Part shown: piece after piece, positions 1 through 5,415 of the stretch
How positions within the stretch are numbered: position 1 is the first letter of the stretch
Layout: each line of letters starts with the position of its first letter
Source of the DNA: Nocardioides sp.
Lineage (GTDB): Bacteria > Actinomycetota > Actinomycetes > Propionibacteriales > Nocardioidaceae
DNA length: 8,187 bases
Direction of reading: 5' to 3'
Assembly: GCA_003519585.1 (NCBI GenBank)
Contig: DOWL01000045.1
Location: 16,974 to 25,160, forward strand
Notes under the pieces: model-generated
The model's database searches: none
Told to the model about the DNA's origin: nothing
Seen by the model: only the letters and a program-made list of their open reading frames with translations
Translations under genes and position numbers: made by a program

Positions 1-24
1 CGCAGCGAGCGTGTCGAAACCCCC
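1..24. repeat. Edge of a probable dispersed intergenic repeat
   Basis: The window opens with CGCAGCGAGCGTGTCGAAAC followed by a C run. Read on the minus strand this is the GTTTCGACACGCTCGCTGCG string that I recall as part of a REP-like element scattered between genes in Nocardioides and related actinobacteria. Only one arm is inside the window, so neither boundaries nor symmetry can be shown. The identification rests on memory of similar strings, not on a second copy here. Confidence 0.35.
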
Positions 25-72
25 ATGGTCACAGCCGACGGATCGCAAATAGGCCAGGTCCGAGCCGGTCAC

Positions 73-78
73 TACGCT
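73..78 (+). promoter_or_regulatory. Candidate -10 box for leaderless transcription of the IMPase-like gene
   Basis: TACGCT fits the actinobacterial TAnnnT -10 pattern. It lies 7 bases before the GTG at 86, which would put transcription initiation on or next to the start codon. There is no purine-rich ribosome binding site in the 15 bases before that GTG, which agrees with a leaderless message. No clear -35 is visible, so this is tentative. Confidence 0.35.
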
Positions 79-85
79 CGCGGGC

Positions 86-877
86 GTGCAGACGACCGAT
101 GCCGAGGTCGCGGTAGCCGCGGCCACCGCGGGAGCAGCGGTCGTGGCTCGCGACTACGGCCGTCGCCACCAGCGCGCACCGAAGAGTGCCACCGACTTCG
201 CCACCGAGACCGACCTCGACGCCGAGCACGCGGTGATCGCGGTCCTCGAAGCCAGCCGTCCGCGCGACGCGCGTACCGGCGAGGAGACCGGCGCCACTGG
301 CGGGCCAGGCGTGGCCCGACGTTGGCTGGTGGATCCGCTCTGCGGGACGCTCAACTTCGCCGCGACGACTCCGTTGGCCGTGGTCAACGTCGCCTTGAGC
401 GAGCACGGAGAGGTGCGGGTGGCCGCGGCCGCCGACCCTCTGAGCGGTGAGACGTTCTGGACCGACGGCATCGCTGCATATGTCCGCAACGCTGAGGGCG
501 ACCAGAGGCTCGAGCCGGCGGCGGTCTCCCGGCTGGTGGACGTGAACTGTGACGGGCCGCTGGACCGGCCCTTCCTCGGCGGGCAACTGGTTGCCGATCC
601 GAGGTTGCGGTCGGTCTTCGGACCCCGTGTCATCTCGTCGACCTTGGCGGTCGCGTGGGTCGCAGCGGGCCGCAGGGCGGCGTACGTCACCGACGGCCAG
701 CTCCGCGACAACGTCCATTTCGCCGCAGGGATCGCCATCTGCACAGCGGCGCGTTGCGTCGTCAGCGACCTTGCAGGCGATCCCTTGCACACCGGTCGAG
801 GGCTTGTGATCTCGGCCGACCGCCCCACGCACGACCGACTCCTCGAGTTCATCGCGCCGCACCTCCGGGCACTGTGA
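86..877 (+). CDS. Inositol monophosphatase family protein with altered metal-site motifs
   Basis: The 263-residue product has the length and motif order of the inositol monophosphatase/FBPase-like superfamily. These are cytoplasmic Mg-dependent sugar- or inositol-phosphate phosphatases. Visible motifs are GEE at residues 65-67 and WLVDPLCGTLNFA at 80-92, which replaces the usual W-x-x-D-P-x-D-G-T-x-N-F. The C-terminal RDNVHFAAG at 207-215 occupies the place of W-D-x-A-A-G. The first motif aspartate (D83) and the glutamates are kept. The second aspartate is C86, and the C-terminal aspartate position is H211. I recall related actinobacterial proteins with the same DPLCGT and VHFAAG strings, so this may be a conserved subfamily rather than decay. 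Catalytic activity is therefore uncertain. The GTG at 86 is preferred because the protein then begins just before the first family helix and a -10-like TACGCT lies 7 bases upstream. A long frame on the opposite strand is a shadow. Confidence 0.85.
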   Translation: MQTTDAEVAVAAATAGAAVVARDYGRRHQRAPKSATDFATETDLDAEHAVIAVLEASRPRDARTGEETGATGGPGVARRWLVDPLCGTLNFAATTPLAVVNVALSEHGEVRVAAAADPLSGETFWTDGIAAYVRNAEGDQRLEPAAVSRLVDVNCDGPLDRPFLGGQLVADPRLRSVFGPRVISSTLAVAWVAAGRRAAYVTDGQLRDNVHFAAGIAICTAARCVVSDLAGDPLHTGRGLVISADRPTHDRLLEFIAPHLRAL

Positions 878-1090
878 CCTAGTGTCGTGTCGGAAGTGTT
901 GGATGGCTGGCGTGCTCAAGGTGCGTGCCTAGCGAGGCGCCGGAACGACGCTCTACCTGTACGTCCAGCGAGTTGCGGTAACGAAGCGCGGTACGTGGCT
1001 TCAGTGCGCGAAGCGCCCAAGAACTTTCGACACGCGGCACTGGTTCGTTCCCAGCCCATAGGCGTGCACGGCCGGGCGACCACGATCGGA

Positions 1091-1104
1091 CGTGTGACCA
1101 CACG
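1091..1104. promoter_or_regulatory. Perfect palindrome, candidate operator before the HemA-domain gene
   Basis: CGTGTG-AC-CACACG is a perfect inverted repeat with 6-bp arms and a 2-bp centre. It ends 8 bases before the ATG at 1113 and takes the place where a ribosome binding site would be expected. The symmetry fits a dimeric regulator site. A protein bound here, or the small RNA hairpin, could affect expression of the downstream gene. No regulator gene lies beside it. Confidence 0.35.
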
Positions 1105-1112
1105 CTGAAGCC

Positions 1113-1415
1113 ATGAGCAGGAGTTCCGTGGCTGCCCTCCAGGCCCGCGGCAGCACGATCGTCGAAGTGGAGCTGATGCGCCTCGAGCAGCGGCTGCCGA
1201 GCGCCACGGTCTCGCTGCGTGCCGAGGCGCTTCGGGTGCTCGATCGGATCGCGGACCGGCTCCTGCAACATCCCGCGATCCGCACATCCGCACCGGCTGG
1301 GCGCCGGCGCGGCTCGTACGCCGCTGCGCTCGCCGACCTCTACGAGCTCGACACGTCGTCGCGGGGGATCGTGCGCGCTCAGTCGACATTTTGCGCGATC
1401 GCGATCGGAGACTGA
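1113..1415 (+). CDS. Stand-alone glutamyl-tRNA reductase (HemA) dimerisation-domain protein
   Basis: The 100-residue product resembles the C-terminal helical dimerisation domain of glutamyl-tRNA reductase (GlutR_dimer). The match runs from residue 5 to about residue 82. It begins with an ALQARGSTIVEVELMRLEQR-like helix, as in HemA 'LRARADEVVAAELDRL'. Next comes RLPSA, then a helix resembling '[22 protein letters not shown]' (RIADRLLQHPAIR), and it ends with YAAALADLYELD, as in HemA 'YADALRELFDLD'. The catalytic and NADPH-binding domains of HemA are absent. The frame upstream is closed by a stop at 1095-1097, and no other frame in 878-1112 resembles HemA. It is therefore either a free-standing domain or a remnant. 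The intact frame and ATG favour an expressed small protein that might pair with HemA and affect tetrapyrrole synthesis, but that role is inference. The ribosome binding site is weak. Confidence 0.7.
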   Translation: MSRSSVAALQARGSTIVEVELMRLEQRLPSATVSLRAEALRVLDRIADRLLQHPAIRTSAPAGRRRGSYAAALADLYELDTSSRGIVRAQSTFCAIAIGD

Positions 1416-1774
1416 CGGCGGGAGTCGCGGTCGGGTCACTGTGCGCATGCGTGCAGGGCCGCGCTGCCGCGCGTGACGCTACTTTGGGCGAGCTTCGGCT
1501 CGCGACGACGACGAGGTCGCGTCACGCACCGGCCTCCCGCGTGCCCGGCGTTCTCAGACCTTCTCCGGTGCCACGCGGGAGGCCACCCTCTCTCCGGCGG
1601 CTGCCGCCTCGCCGGTCCAGTCGGCTCAGCTGGCTCCAGCGCGCACACGTCCAGGACGTCGGCGTCCAAGGTCGGCCCGTGGTTTGAACGCGGCCCACCA
1701 CCGACGCACCGTGGAAGTCCGCCTGCTCCTCCGTCGTCGGGGTCGGTCCCCCGCGACGAACGGAGCGCCGGTCC
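1416..1774. other. Intergenic region without a convincing gene
   Basis: This stretch separates the HemA-domain gene from the sulfatase. Open frames cross it on both strands (for example + from 1473 and - from 2632), but their translations are arginine/proline/serine-rich with no recognisable family, as expected of high-GC shadow frames. It contains a perfect hairpin at 1488-1503 and a short GGCGGC-T-GCCGCC inverted repeat at 1596-1608. The sulfatase promoter is presumably here, but no -35/-10 pair stands out. Confidence 0.6.
1488..1503 (+). terminator. UUCG-tetraloop hairpin, probable terminator of the HemA-domain gene
   Basis: GCGAGC-TTCG-GCTCGC forms a perfect 6-bp stem closed by the stable cUUCGg tetraloop, about 70 bases after the stop at 1415. 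No T run follows, which is common for actinobacterial terminators. It could also be only an RNA-stabilising structure. Confidence 0.45.
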
Positions 1775-3385
1775 ATGTCCCCCTCTGCCCGACTCAGGCT
1801 GTCCACGGCCGGCCGGGTCATTGCCGTCATGGTCGCCGTCGCCGTGGCCACCGCGCTCGCCGTACTGCTCCCGACCGGCAACGACGGCCCGAGCGACGGC
1901 CGCACGACGCACCCGCCGAGCCCTGCGGCGAAGGGACAGACCGCGGCAGAAGTGCGCGAGCAGCTCGCCGGGCCGGATCCCGACGCGCGCGCATTCGCCG
2001 ACCCGCAGGGCCGGACCGGCAAGGACCGTCCCAACATCGTCCTGATCCTGACCGACGACATGATCAAGTCCGACCTGCGGTACATGCCGATCACCCGCCG
2101 GGTCCTGGGGCGCGCGGGGGTCACCTTCGACCAGGCGCTGTCGCCGCACCCGCTCTGCTGTCCGGCGCGGGCCGCGATCCTCACCGGCCAGTACGCCCAG
2201 AACAACGGCGTGAAGTCCAACCAGGCGCCCTACGACTACGAGGCGTTGCGGCCGGGCACCGCGCTGCCGGTCTGGCTGCACCGCGCGGAGTACCGCACGG
2301 CGTTCACCGGGAAGTACCTCAACGGCTTCACCAGCCGTGGTCCTCGCCAGCCGGGTTGGGACTACTGGGACGCCACCATGAAGAACGTCTACGCCTACAC
2401 GCCGTTCGCGACCGCCCAGAACAAGCCTGAGCCCACCTGGCACCGCAACATCAACATCACCGACTACACCAACCATCGGGTCACCGGCCTGATCGACCAA
2501 TGGGCGCCCCAGCGGAAGCCGTTCTTCATCTGGGCGTCGTACGTCGCGCCGCACGGCCGGATCGTCGATGGTGCGGGCCACAGCTCGTCGAAGGCCTATC
2601 CACCCGAACGGTTCCTCTCGAAGTTCACCCACGCCCAGTCACCGTCCCTGCGCGACCCGGCGTTCGACGAGACGGCGGTGTCGGACAAGAACGCCTTCGT
2701 CCGCGGCGAGAAGGTCATCCCTCGCGAAAAGATCAACGACGTGTTCCGGTCGCGGGTCCGGGCACTGCAGGCGGTCGACGAGGGAGTCGGCCGGATCGTG
2801 GCACGGTTGCGCGCCCACCACGAGCTGGACAACACCTACCTGTTCTTCACCTCCGACAACGGGTTCCTGCTCGGCGAACACAGGCTGCTGACCAAGAACG
2901 TGCCCTACGCGCAATCCATCGGCGTACCGATGCTGGCGCGTGGCCCCGGCATCCCGCGCGGCGAGCACCGATCCCAGCGCGCGCTGATGATCGACCTCGC
3001 GCCAACCTTCGCCGACATCGCCAACGCCCAGCCTCTGGTCACCCAGGACGGCGCGTCGCTGCTGCCCACGCTCGAGCGGGACCAGCCGCTGCGCGAGACG
3101 GTCCTGATCCAGGCCGGTCCCACCCGCCAGGGGGAGGCGGCGGCCGGCTGGTGGTGGCGTGGGGTGACGACCGACCCCTACACCTACGCGCACTTCTTCG
3201 CCGAGGGCTTCGAGGAGCTCTACGACCACACCGTCGACCCGGCCGAGACCGACAACCTCGCCGGCGACCCGGCGTACGCCGAGATCCTGGCCGAGTTGCG
3301 CCGTCGAACCGACCTGCTCGGACTCTGCGCCGGCGAGCGTTCCTGCAGCCAGTCCTTCCCGCCACTGCCCGCGCCCGCGAGCTAG
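1775..3385 (+). CDS. Type I sulfatase (formylglycine-dependent), exported or membrane-anchored
   Basis: The 536-residue product is an alkaline-phosphatase-fold sulfatase that should hydrolyse sulfate esters outside the membrane. A hydrophobic segment at residues 14-32 follows basic residues and serves as an uncleaved anchor or signal. A linker rich in charged residues and proline (35-82) comes next. The core begins at RPNIVLILTDDM, with metal ligands D94 and D95. The formylglycine motif C-x-P-x-R is C128-C-P-A-R132 within LCCPARAAILTGQY; C128 would be converted to formylglycine by a sulfatase-modifying enzyme not encoded here. Other family residues are K180 in GKYLNG, H260 in APHG, D361-N362 in SDNG, H369 in GEHRL and K374 in TKN. 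The GKYLNG and GEHRL signatures resemble GlcNAc-6-sulfatase-like members, but the substrate cannot be assigned. The C-terminus carries a C518/C524 pair that could form a disulfide. The ATG has GGAG at 1762-1765, 9 bases upstream. The gene appears monocistronic. Confidence 0.93.
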   Translation: MSPSARLRLSTAGRVIAVMVAVAVATALAVLLPTGNDGPSDGRTTHPPSPAAKGQTAAEVREQLAGPDPDARAFADPQGRTGKDRPNIVLILTDDMIKSDLRYMPITRRVLGRAGVTFDQALSPHPLCCPARAAILTGQYAQNNGVKSNQAPYDYEALRPGTALPVWLHRAEYRTAFTGKYLNGFTSRGPRQPGWDYWDATMKNVYAYTPFATAQNKPEPTWHRNINITDYTNHRVTGLIDQWAPQRKPFFIWASYVAPHGRIVDGAGHSSSKAYPPERFLSKFTHAQSPSLRDPAFDETAVSDKNAFVRGEKVIPREKINDVFRSRVRALQAVDEGVGRIVARLRAHHELDNTYLFFTSDNGFLLGEHRLLTKNVPYAQSIGVPMLARGPGIPRGEHRSQRALMIDLAPTFADIANAQPLVTQDGASLLPTLERDQPLRETVLIQAGPTRQGEAAAGWWWRGVTTDPYTYAHFFAEGFEELYDHTVDPAETDNLAGDPAYAEILAELRRRTDLLGLCAGERSCSQSFPPLPAPAS

Positions 3386-3504
3386 CACGGGCTCGGACGG
3401 GCACGGTCGGGCCGGGTCGGGCTCGCGCCGTCTCGCGGTGTGGACGGGTTCTGTTCCGAGCGCGCACCGCACCCGGCTGCGGGCGTACGAGGCGCCCGAC
3501 CTGG

Positions 3505-3533
3505 TTGCCGCGACTTGGGAGCGTGTCCACGAT
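3505..3533 (+). promoter_or_regulatory. Candidate promoter of the 3588-4529 cluster
   Basis: TTGCCG at 3505-3510 and CACGAT at 3528-3533 are separated by 17 bases and stand about 55 bases before the first start codon of the cluster. This is a fair housekeeping-sigma arrangement for a high-GC genome. The 202-base gap after the sulfatase supports an independent promoter. Such matches occur by chance, so the call is weak. Confidence 0.25.
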
Positions 3534-3587
3534 GGGCGACAGCCACTCGGAGCCGCCCACCCGACCGATCCCGAACGGAGCACCACG

Positions 3588-3791
3588 ATGTCCACCTCAG
3601 TCCGCGGGCTGCCGGCCACTCGCCGTCACCTCATCGAGGTGGTGCTGATCGCCGCGGCGATCGCCGGGCTCGTGGCCATCTTGATGGCGACCAACGCCTT
3701 CGGCCCGCACGACTCCGCGTCCGGCGAGGGCGCACGCGAGCAGAAGAGCACCCAATCGGCGGCGCTGAGCGGTGTCGGCCCGACCAGGTGA
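3588..3791 (+). CDS. Small single-span membrane protein
   Basis: The 67-residue product has a basic N-terminus (TRRH at residues 11-14) and one hydrophobic helix at about residues 16-35 (IEVVLIAAAIAGLVAILMAT). A polar, Ser/Glu/Gln-rich tail follows. By the positive-inside rule the N-terminus is cytoplasmic and the ~30-residue tail is outside. It is not recognised as a named family. The ATG at 3588 is chosen over a longer frame from 3438 because GGAG at 3577-3580 lies 7 bases upstream and the extra N-terminal part looks noncoding. Its end overlaps the next open frame by 20 bases, which suggests translational coupling and a shared function with the downstream pair. Confidence 0.65.
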   Translation: MSTSVRGLPATRRHLIEVVLIAAAIAGLVAILMATNAFGPHDSASGEGAREQKSTQSAALSGVGPTR

Positions 3792-4239
3792 CCGCTGGTC
3801 CACCGAGCAGGACCTGGCCGACGCGTGTGCGCGGCTTTCGGCCGAGATCCCCGGATGGGAGACACCGCTCGCACACGGCGTCGGGTTCGTCCCGTCCAAT
3901 GCGAAGGCCCCAGGCCCGGAGCACTTCCCCCTCGTCAACACCAGCGCGCATAGCCTGCCTGCACTCGTGATGGCCTCCATCGTCGGTCACACCAGCGGGA
4001 CCGCGTCGTACCGGCTCGACCGGGCCCAGCTCGACGAAGCTGTCGACCTGCTCTCCCCGGCCGAGGCGTACACCGGCCATGGTCACCCCAACCTCTGGCT
4101 GTGGCGCGACGACCTCTGTCGACTCGACGTCGACCCGACTGCCCAGGTCATCGCGGTCTTCCTCGGTCGCGACCACAAGCTCAGCGGCGACAGCGCGGTG
4201 GCGGCGTTCCGACTGGCCCCGAATGGAAGGACCTTCTGA
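3772..4239 (+). CDS. Conserved hypothetical protein, soluble
   Basis: The 155-residue product has no signal or membrane helix. Its composition is typical of a folded protein, with aromatic and histidine residues spread along it. Notable strings are EIPGWETPLAHGVGFVPSNA (residues 25-44), LLSPAEAYTGHGHPNLWLWR (93-112) and a beta-rich VIAVFLGR (126-133). I have an impression of similar actinobacterial uncharacterised proteins with 'SPAEA..HPNLW.WR', but I cannot name a domain. GTG 3772 is the only start available: an in-frame stop sits at 3766-3768 and the recognisable sequence begins soon after. The gene overlaps the preceding membrane-protein gene by 20 bases. Its TGA shares a base with the next gene's ATG (TGATG), so all three are probably co-translated. 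Function is unknown. Confidence 0.7.
   Translation: MSARPGDRWSTEQDLADACARLSAEIPGWETPLAHGVGFVPSNAKAPGPEHFPLVNTSAHSLPALVMASIVGHTSGTASYRLDRAQLDEAVDLLSPAEAYTGHGHPNLWLWRDDLCRLDVDPTAQVIAVFLGRDHKLSGDSAVAAFRLAPNGRTF
4227..4231 (+). promoter_or_regulatory. Ribosome binding site that fixes the start of the DUF3303-like gene
   Basis: AAGGA, within GGAAGGA, lies 7 bases before the ATG at 4239 and inside the last codons of the upstream gene. Together with the TGATG stop/start overlap it identifies 4239 as the start, although the frame is open from 4101. Confidence 0.7.
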
Positions 4240-4529
4240 TGCTCGTCCTTGCAATCGAGCGATGGAAGGACGGTGCGGCGGGCGCCGTCTACGCCCGGCT
4301 CGCTGAGACCGGGCGCGGGCTCCCGCCGTCGGTCTCCGTTCACGGGTCGTGGCTCGACGAAAAGCTCCGCACCTGCTGGCAGGTGATGGAGGGCGCGACG
4401 CCTCAAGACCTGGAGGCATGGAAGGCGTACTGGGACGATCTGATGGAGATCGACCTGGTCCCGGTGCTGACCGGACAGCAGGCACAGGCACAGATCCCCA
4501 TGACGCGTGACCGGGATGGCGGGTCCTAG
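4239..4529 (+). CDS. DUF3303-like protein
   Basis: The 96-residue product begins MLVLAIERWKDG and continues with VYARLAETGRGLPPSVSV (residues 18-33), HGSWLDEKLRTCWQVME (35-51), LEAWKAYWDDLMEID (58-72) and VPVLTGQQA (74-82). This matches the pattern I know for DUF3303: an N-terminal strand with ERxKDG, a central 'SW....RCFQLME' strand, a Trp-rich helix and a 'VPVLTS.EA' end. That arrangement resembles small ferredoxin-like or dimeric alpha-beta barrel proteins. No catalytic role is established that I know of. The start overlaps the stop of the previous gene and has a strong ribosome binding site, so it is translationally coupled to its neighbour. The frame is open upstream to 4101, but that part is a shadow of the preceding gene. 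Confidence 0.8.
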   Translation: MLVLAIERWKDGAAGAVYARLAETGRGLPPSVSVHGSWLDEKLRTCWQVMEGATPQDLEAWKAYWDDLMEIDLVPVLTGQQAQAQIPMTRDRDGGS

Positions 4530-4570
4530 CGCGTTTCTTTCTTGGTCGGAGCAACGAGCCCGCCGACGCA

Positions 4571-4586
4571 CTCGCGCGGCCGCGAG
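4571..4586 (+). terminator. GC hairpin after the three-gene cluster
   Basis: CTCGCG-CGGC-CGCGAG gives a perfect 6-bp stem with a 4-base loop, about 40 bases after the stop at 4529 and 80 bases before the next start. It has no T run. A terminator of the 3588-4529 transcript is the simplest reading. Confidence 0.4.
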
Positions 4587-4663
4587 CACGTGAAACCAAG
4601 CTCCCCATTCCCCCCGGGGCTTCGCCTCGCGGCGTCGAGCGCAGACCTCTAGCTAGGAGATCG

Positions 4664-4963
4664 ATGGGCATCTACAACTTCGTGCGCGTCATGGTCACCT
4701 GCCCGCGATGCGGGTCCGAGGTCAGCACGCTTGCAGAGTTCAAGCTCGGGTTCTGCGACCTGACGACCTACGACGAGGGCGACAAGCTGACGTGGAGCGG
4801 TCGCGATCAACGGCATCGACCTCCGAATGGCGACGCCGACGGTGATGGCTATGCCGAGTGCCCTCTTTGCGAACTGGACTTCTGGCTCGTCATCACCGTT
4901 CGCGCCGACCGGATCCAACGCCCGGAGGTCGATCGAGAGCGGCCTGGCTACATAGCCGGGTGA
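4664..4963 (+). CDS. Small putative zinc-binding protein (CPxC...CPxC)
   Basis: The 99-residue product carries two CxxC pairs, C13-P-R-C16 and C66-P-L-C69, about 50 residues apart. This is the pattern of a structural zinc ribbon whose knuckles are brought together by a beta fold. A further C31 and the aromatic DFW at 72-74 follow the same layout. I recall similar uncharacterised actinobacterial proteins starting 'MG.Y......CPRCG', but no function is known to me. There is no signal peptide or membrane helix, so it is likely cytoplasmic. AGGAG at 4655-4659 lies 4 bases before the ATG. An 8-bp CTAGCTAG palindrome at 4649-4656 abuts the ribosome binding site. It faces the sigma-factor remnant on the other strand (35 bases between ends). 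Confidence 0.75.
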   Translation: MGIYNFVRVMVTCPRCGSEVSTLAEFKLGFCDLTTYDEGDKLTWSGRDQRHRPPNGDADGDGYAECPLCELDFWLVITVRADRIQRPEVDRERPGYIAG

Positions 4964-4997
4964 TATGCCTTATAGGCACGTCGCCGCAGGTGGGCCC

Positions 4998-5240
4998 TCA
5001 GCGCGAAGGCACCCGGAACGGCGGCTTGAGGTACGGCGTACCCAGGTGCGCCGTCGCCAGCGGCAACCCCTGGTCGAGCATCCGCTGGCGGGAGCTGCGC
5101 GCGAGCTCGGGATCGCTCTCGTGGACGTATCCTAGTCCGGGATGCAGGTCTCCGCAGATGAGGTACGCCGCCCGCAGTAGATAGCGGTGCCGCTCCTCCA
5201 CGTACCTGGTGAACTCTTCGTCGCGCCGGGTCCGTCGCAT
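4998..5240 (-). pseudogene. ECF sigma factor N-terminal remnant fused to a foreign tail
   Basis: The 80-residue frame starts like a SigE-family ECF sigma factor, with MRRTRRDEEFTRYVEERHRY and LLRAAYLICGDLH (residues 1-33, sigma region 2.1). Full proteins continue with an 'RAEDLVQTAL' helix and the DNA-binding regions 2.4 and 4. Here the sequence switches after DLH to PGLGYVHESDPELARSSRQR, then a GLPLATAHLGTPY string, and stops. The tail resembles the end of MBL-fold metallo-hydrolases ('..GYVHDSDP.LA..TR..ML..ATAHL.TP'), though that match is from memory. The promoter-recognition regions are missing, so it cannot act as a sigma factor. The ribosome binding site is excellent (GGAGAGGAGGAG at 5246-5257 on the minus strand, 5 bases from the ATG), so the chimera may still be translated. 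A deletion joining two former neighbours at about 5141 is the simplest origin. Confidence 0.65.
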
Positions 5241-5274
5241 GGGTACTCCTCCTCTCCATCAGTTGCGACCGTCC

Positions 5275-5303
5275 AGACGGGAACCAGACGCCTGGAGTTG
5301 TCA
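5275..5303 (-). promoter_or_regulatory. Candidate ECF-type promoter of the sigma-factor remnant
   Basis: On the minus strand TGACAAC (5303-5297) is followed after 17 bases by CGTCT (5279-5275), about 35 bases before the start codon at 5240. ECF sigma genes are often autoregulated from an AAC...CGTC type promoter, and the spacing fits. If real, this is a relic of the intact gene. The match is short and could be chance. Confidence 0.3.
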
Positions 5304-5348
5304 CGAACCGCGGATCGGTGCGAGCTGTGCGCGCTGCGGCGATCGGCA

Positions 5349-5396
5349 CCCGCGTGGGTCGGGCACCAGTCCGTGCCGGAGCCGGACCCACGCGGG
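5349..5396. repeat. Nested perfect inverted repeat (12-bp outer arms)
   Basis: CCCGCGTGGGTC (5349-5360) and GACCCACGCGGG (5385-5396) are exact reverse complements. Between them GGCAC (5362-5366) and GTGCC (5373-5377) form an inner stem with a 6-base loop. The result is one long bulged hairpin on either strand. A bidirectional or DUF2231-transcript terminator is possible, although it lies about 180 bases past that stop codon and lacks a T run. Alternatives are a structured RNA or a small palindromic repeat element. Confidence 0.75.
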
Positions 5397-5405
5397 AGCC
5401 TGAGG

Positions 5406-5415
5406 TGTGATCACA
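5406..5415. promoter_or_regulatory. TGTGATCACA palindrome
   Basis: This is a perfect 10-bp palindrome 10 bases from the large inverted repeat. Its half-site TGTGA is the one used by CRP/FNR-family regulators, but those sites normally have a 6-base spacer, absent here. It may be a regulator site or chance. Confidence 0.25.

Noticed and set aside
29..919. Minus-strand frame opposite the IMPase-like gene
   Set aside because: The plus-strand frame has family motifs in order; the antisense translation has none.
887..1108. 73-codon plus-strand frame between the IMPase-like and HemA-domain genes
   Set aside because: It has no ribosome binding site and no family resemblance, and I checked it for a missing HemA N-terminus without success.
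1436..2632. Long minus-strand open frame (398 codons) over the sulfatase 5' half
   Set aside because: Its translation is Arg/Gly/Val-rich without any recognisable domain, and it is antisense to a clear sulfatase; it is a high-GC shadow frame.
4649..4656. CTAGCTAG palindrome beside the ribosome binding site of the zinc-protein gene
   Set aside because: It is too short to support an operator, although CTAG is uncommon in such genomes.
3631..4671. 346-codon minus-strand frame across the three-gene cluster
   Set aside because: The plus-strand genes have ribosome binding sites and overlapping stop/start signals; the antisense product looks like random high-GC translation.
4966..4978. TGCCT-TAT-AGGCA inverted repeat between the convergent zinc-protein gene and sigma remnant
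   Set aside because: A 5-bp stem with a 3-base loop is too weak to call a terminator with confidence.
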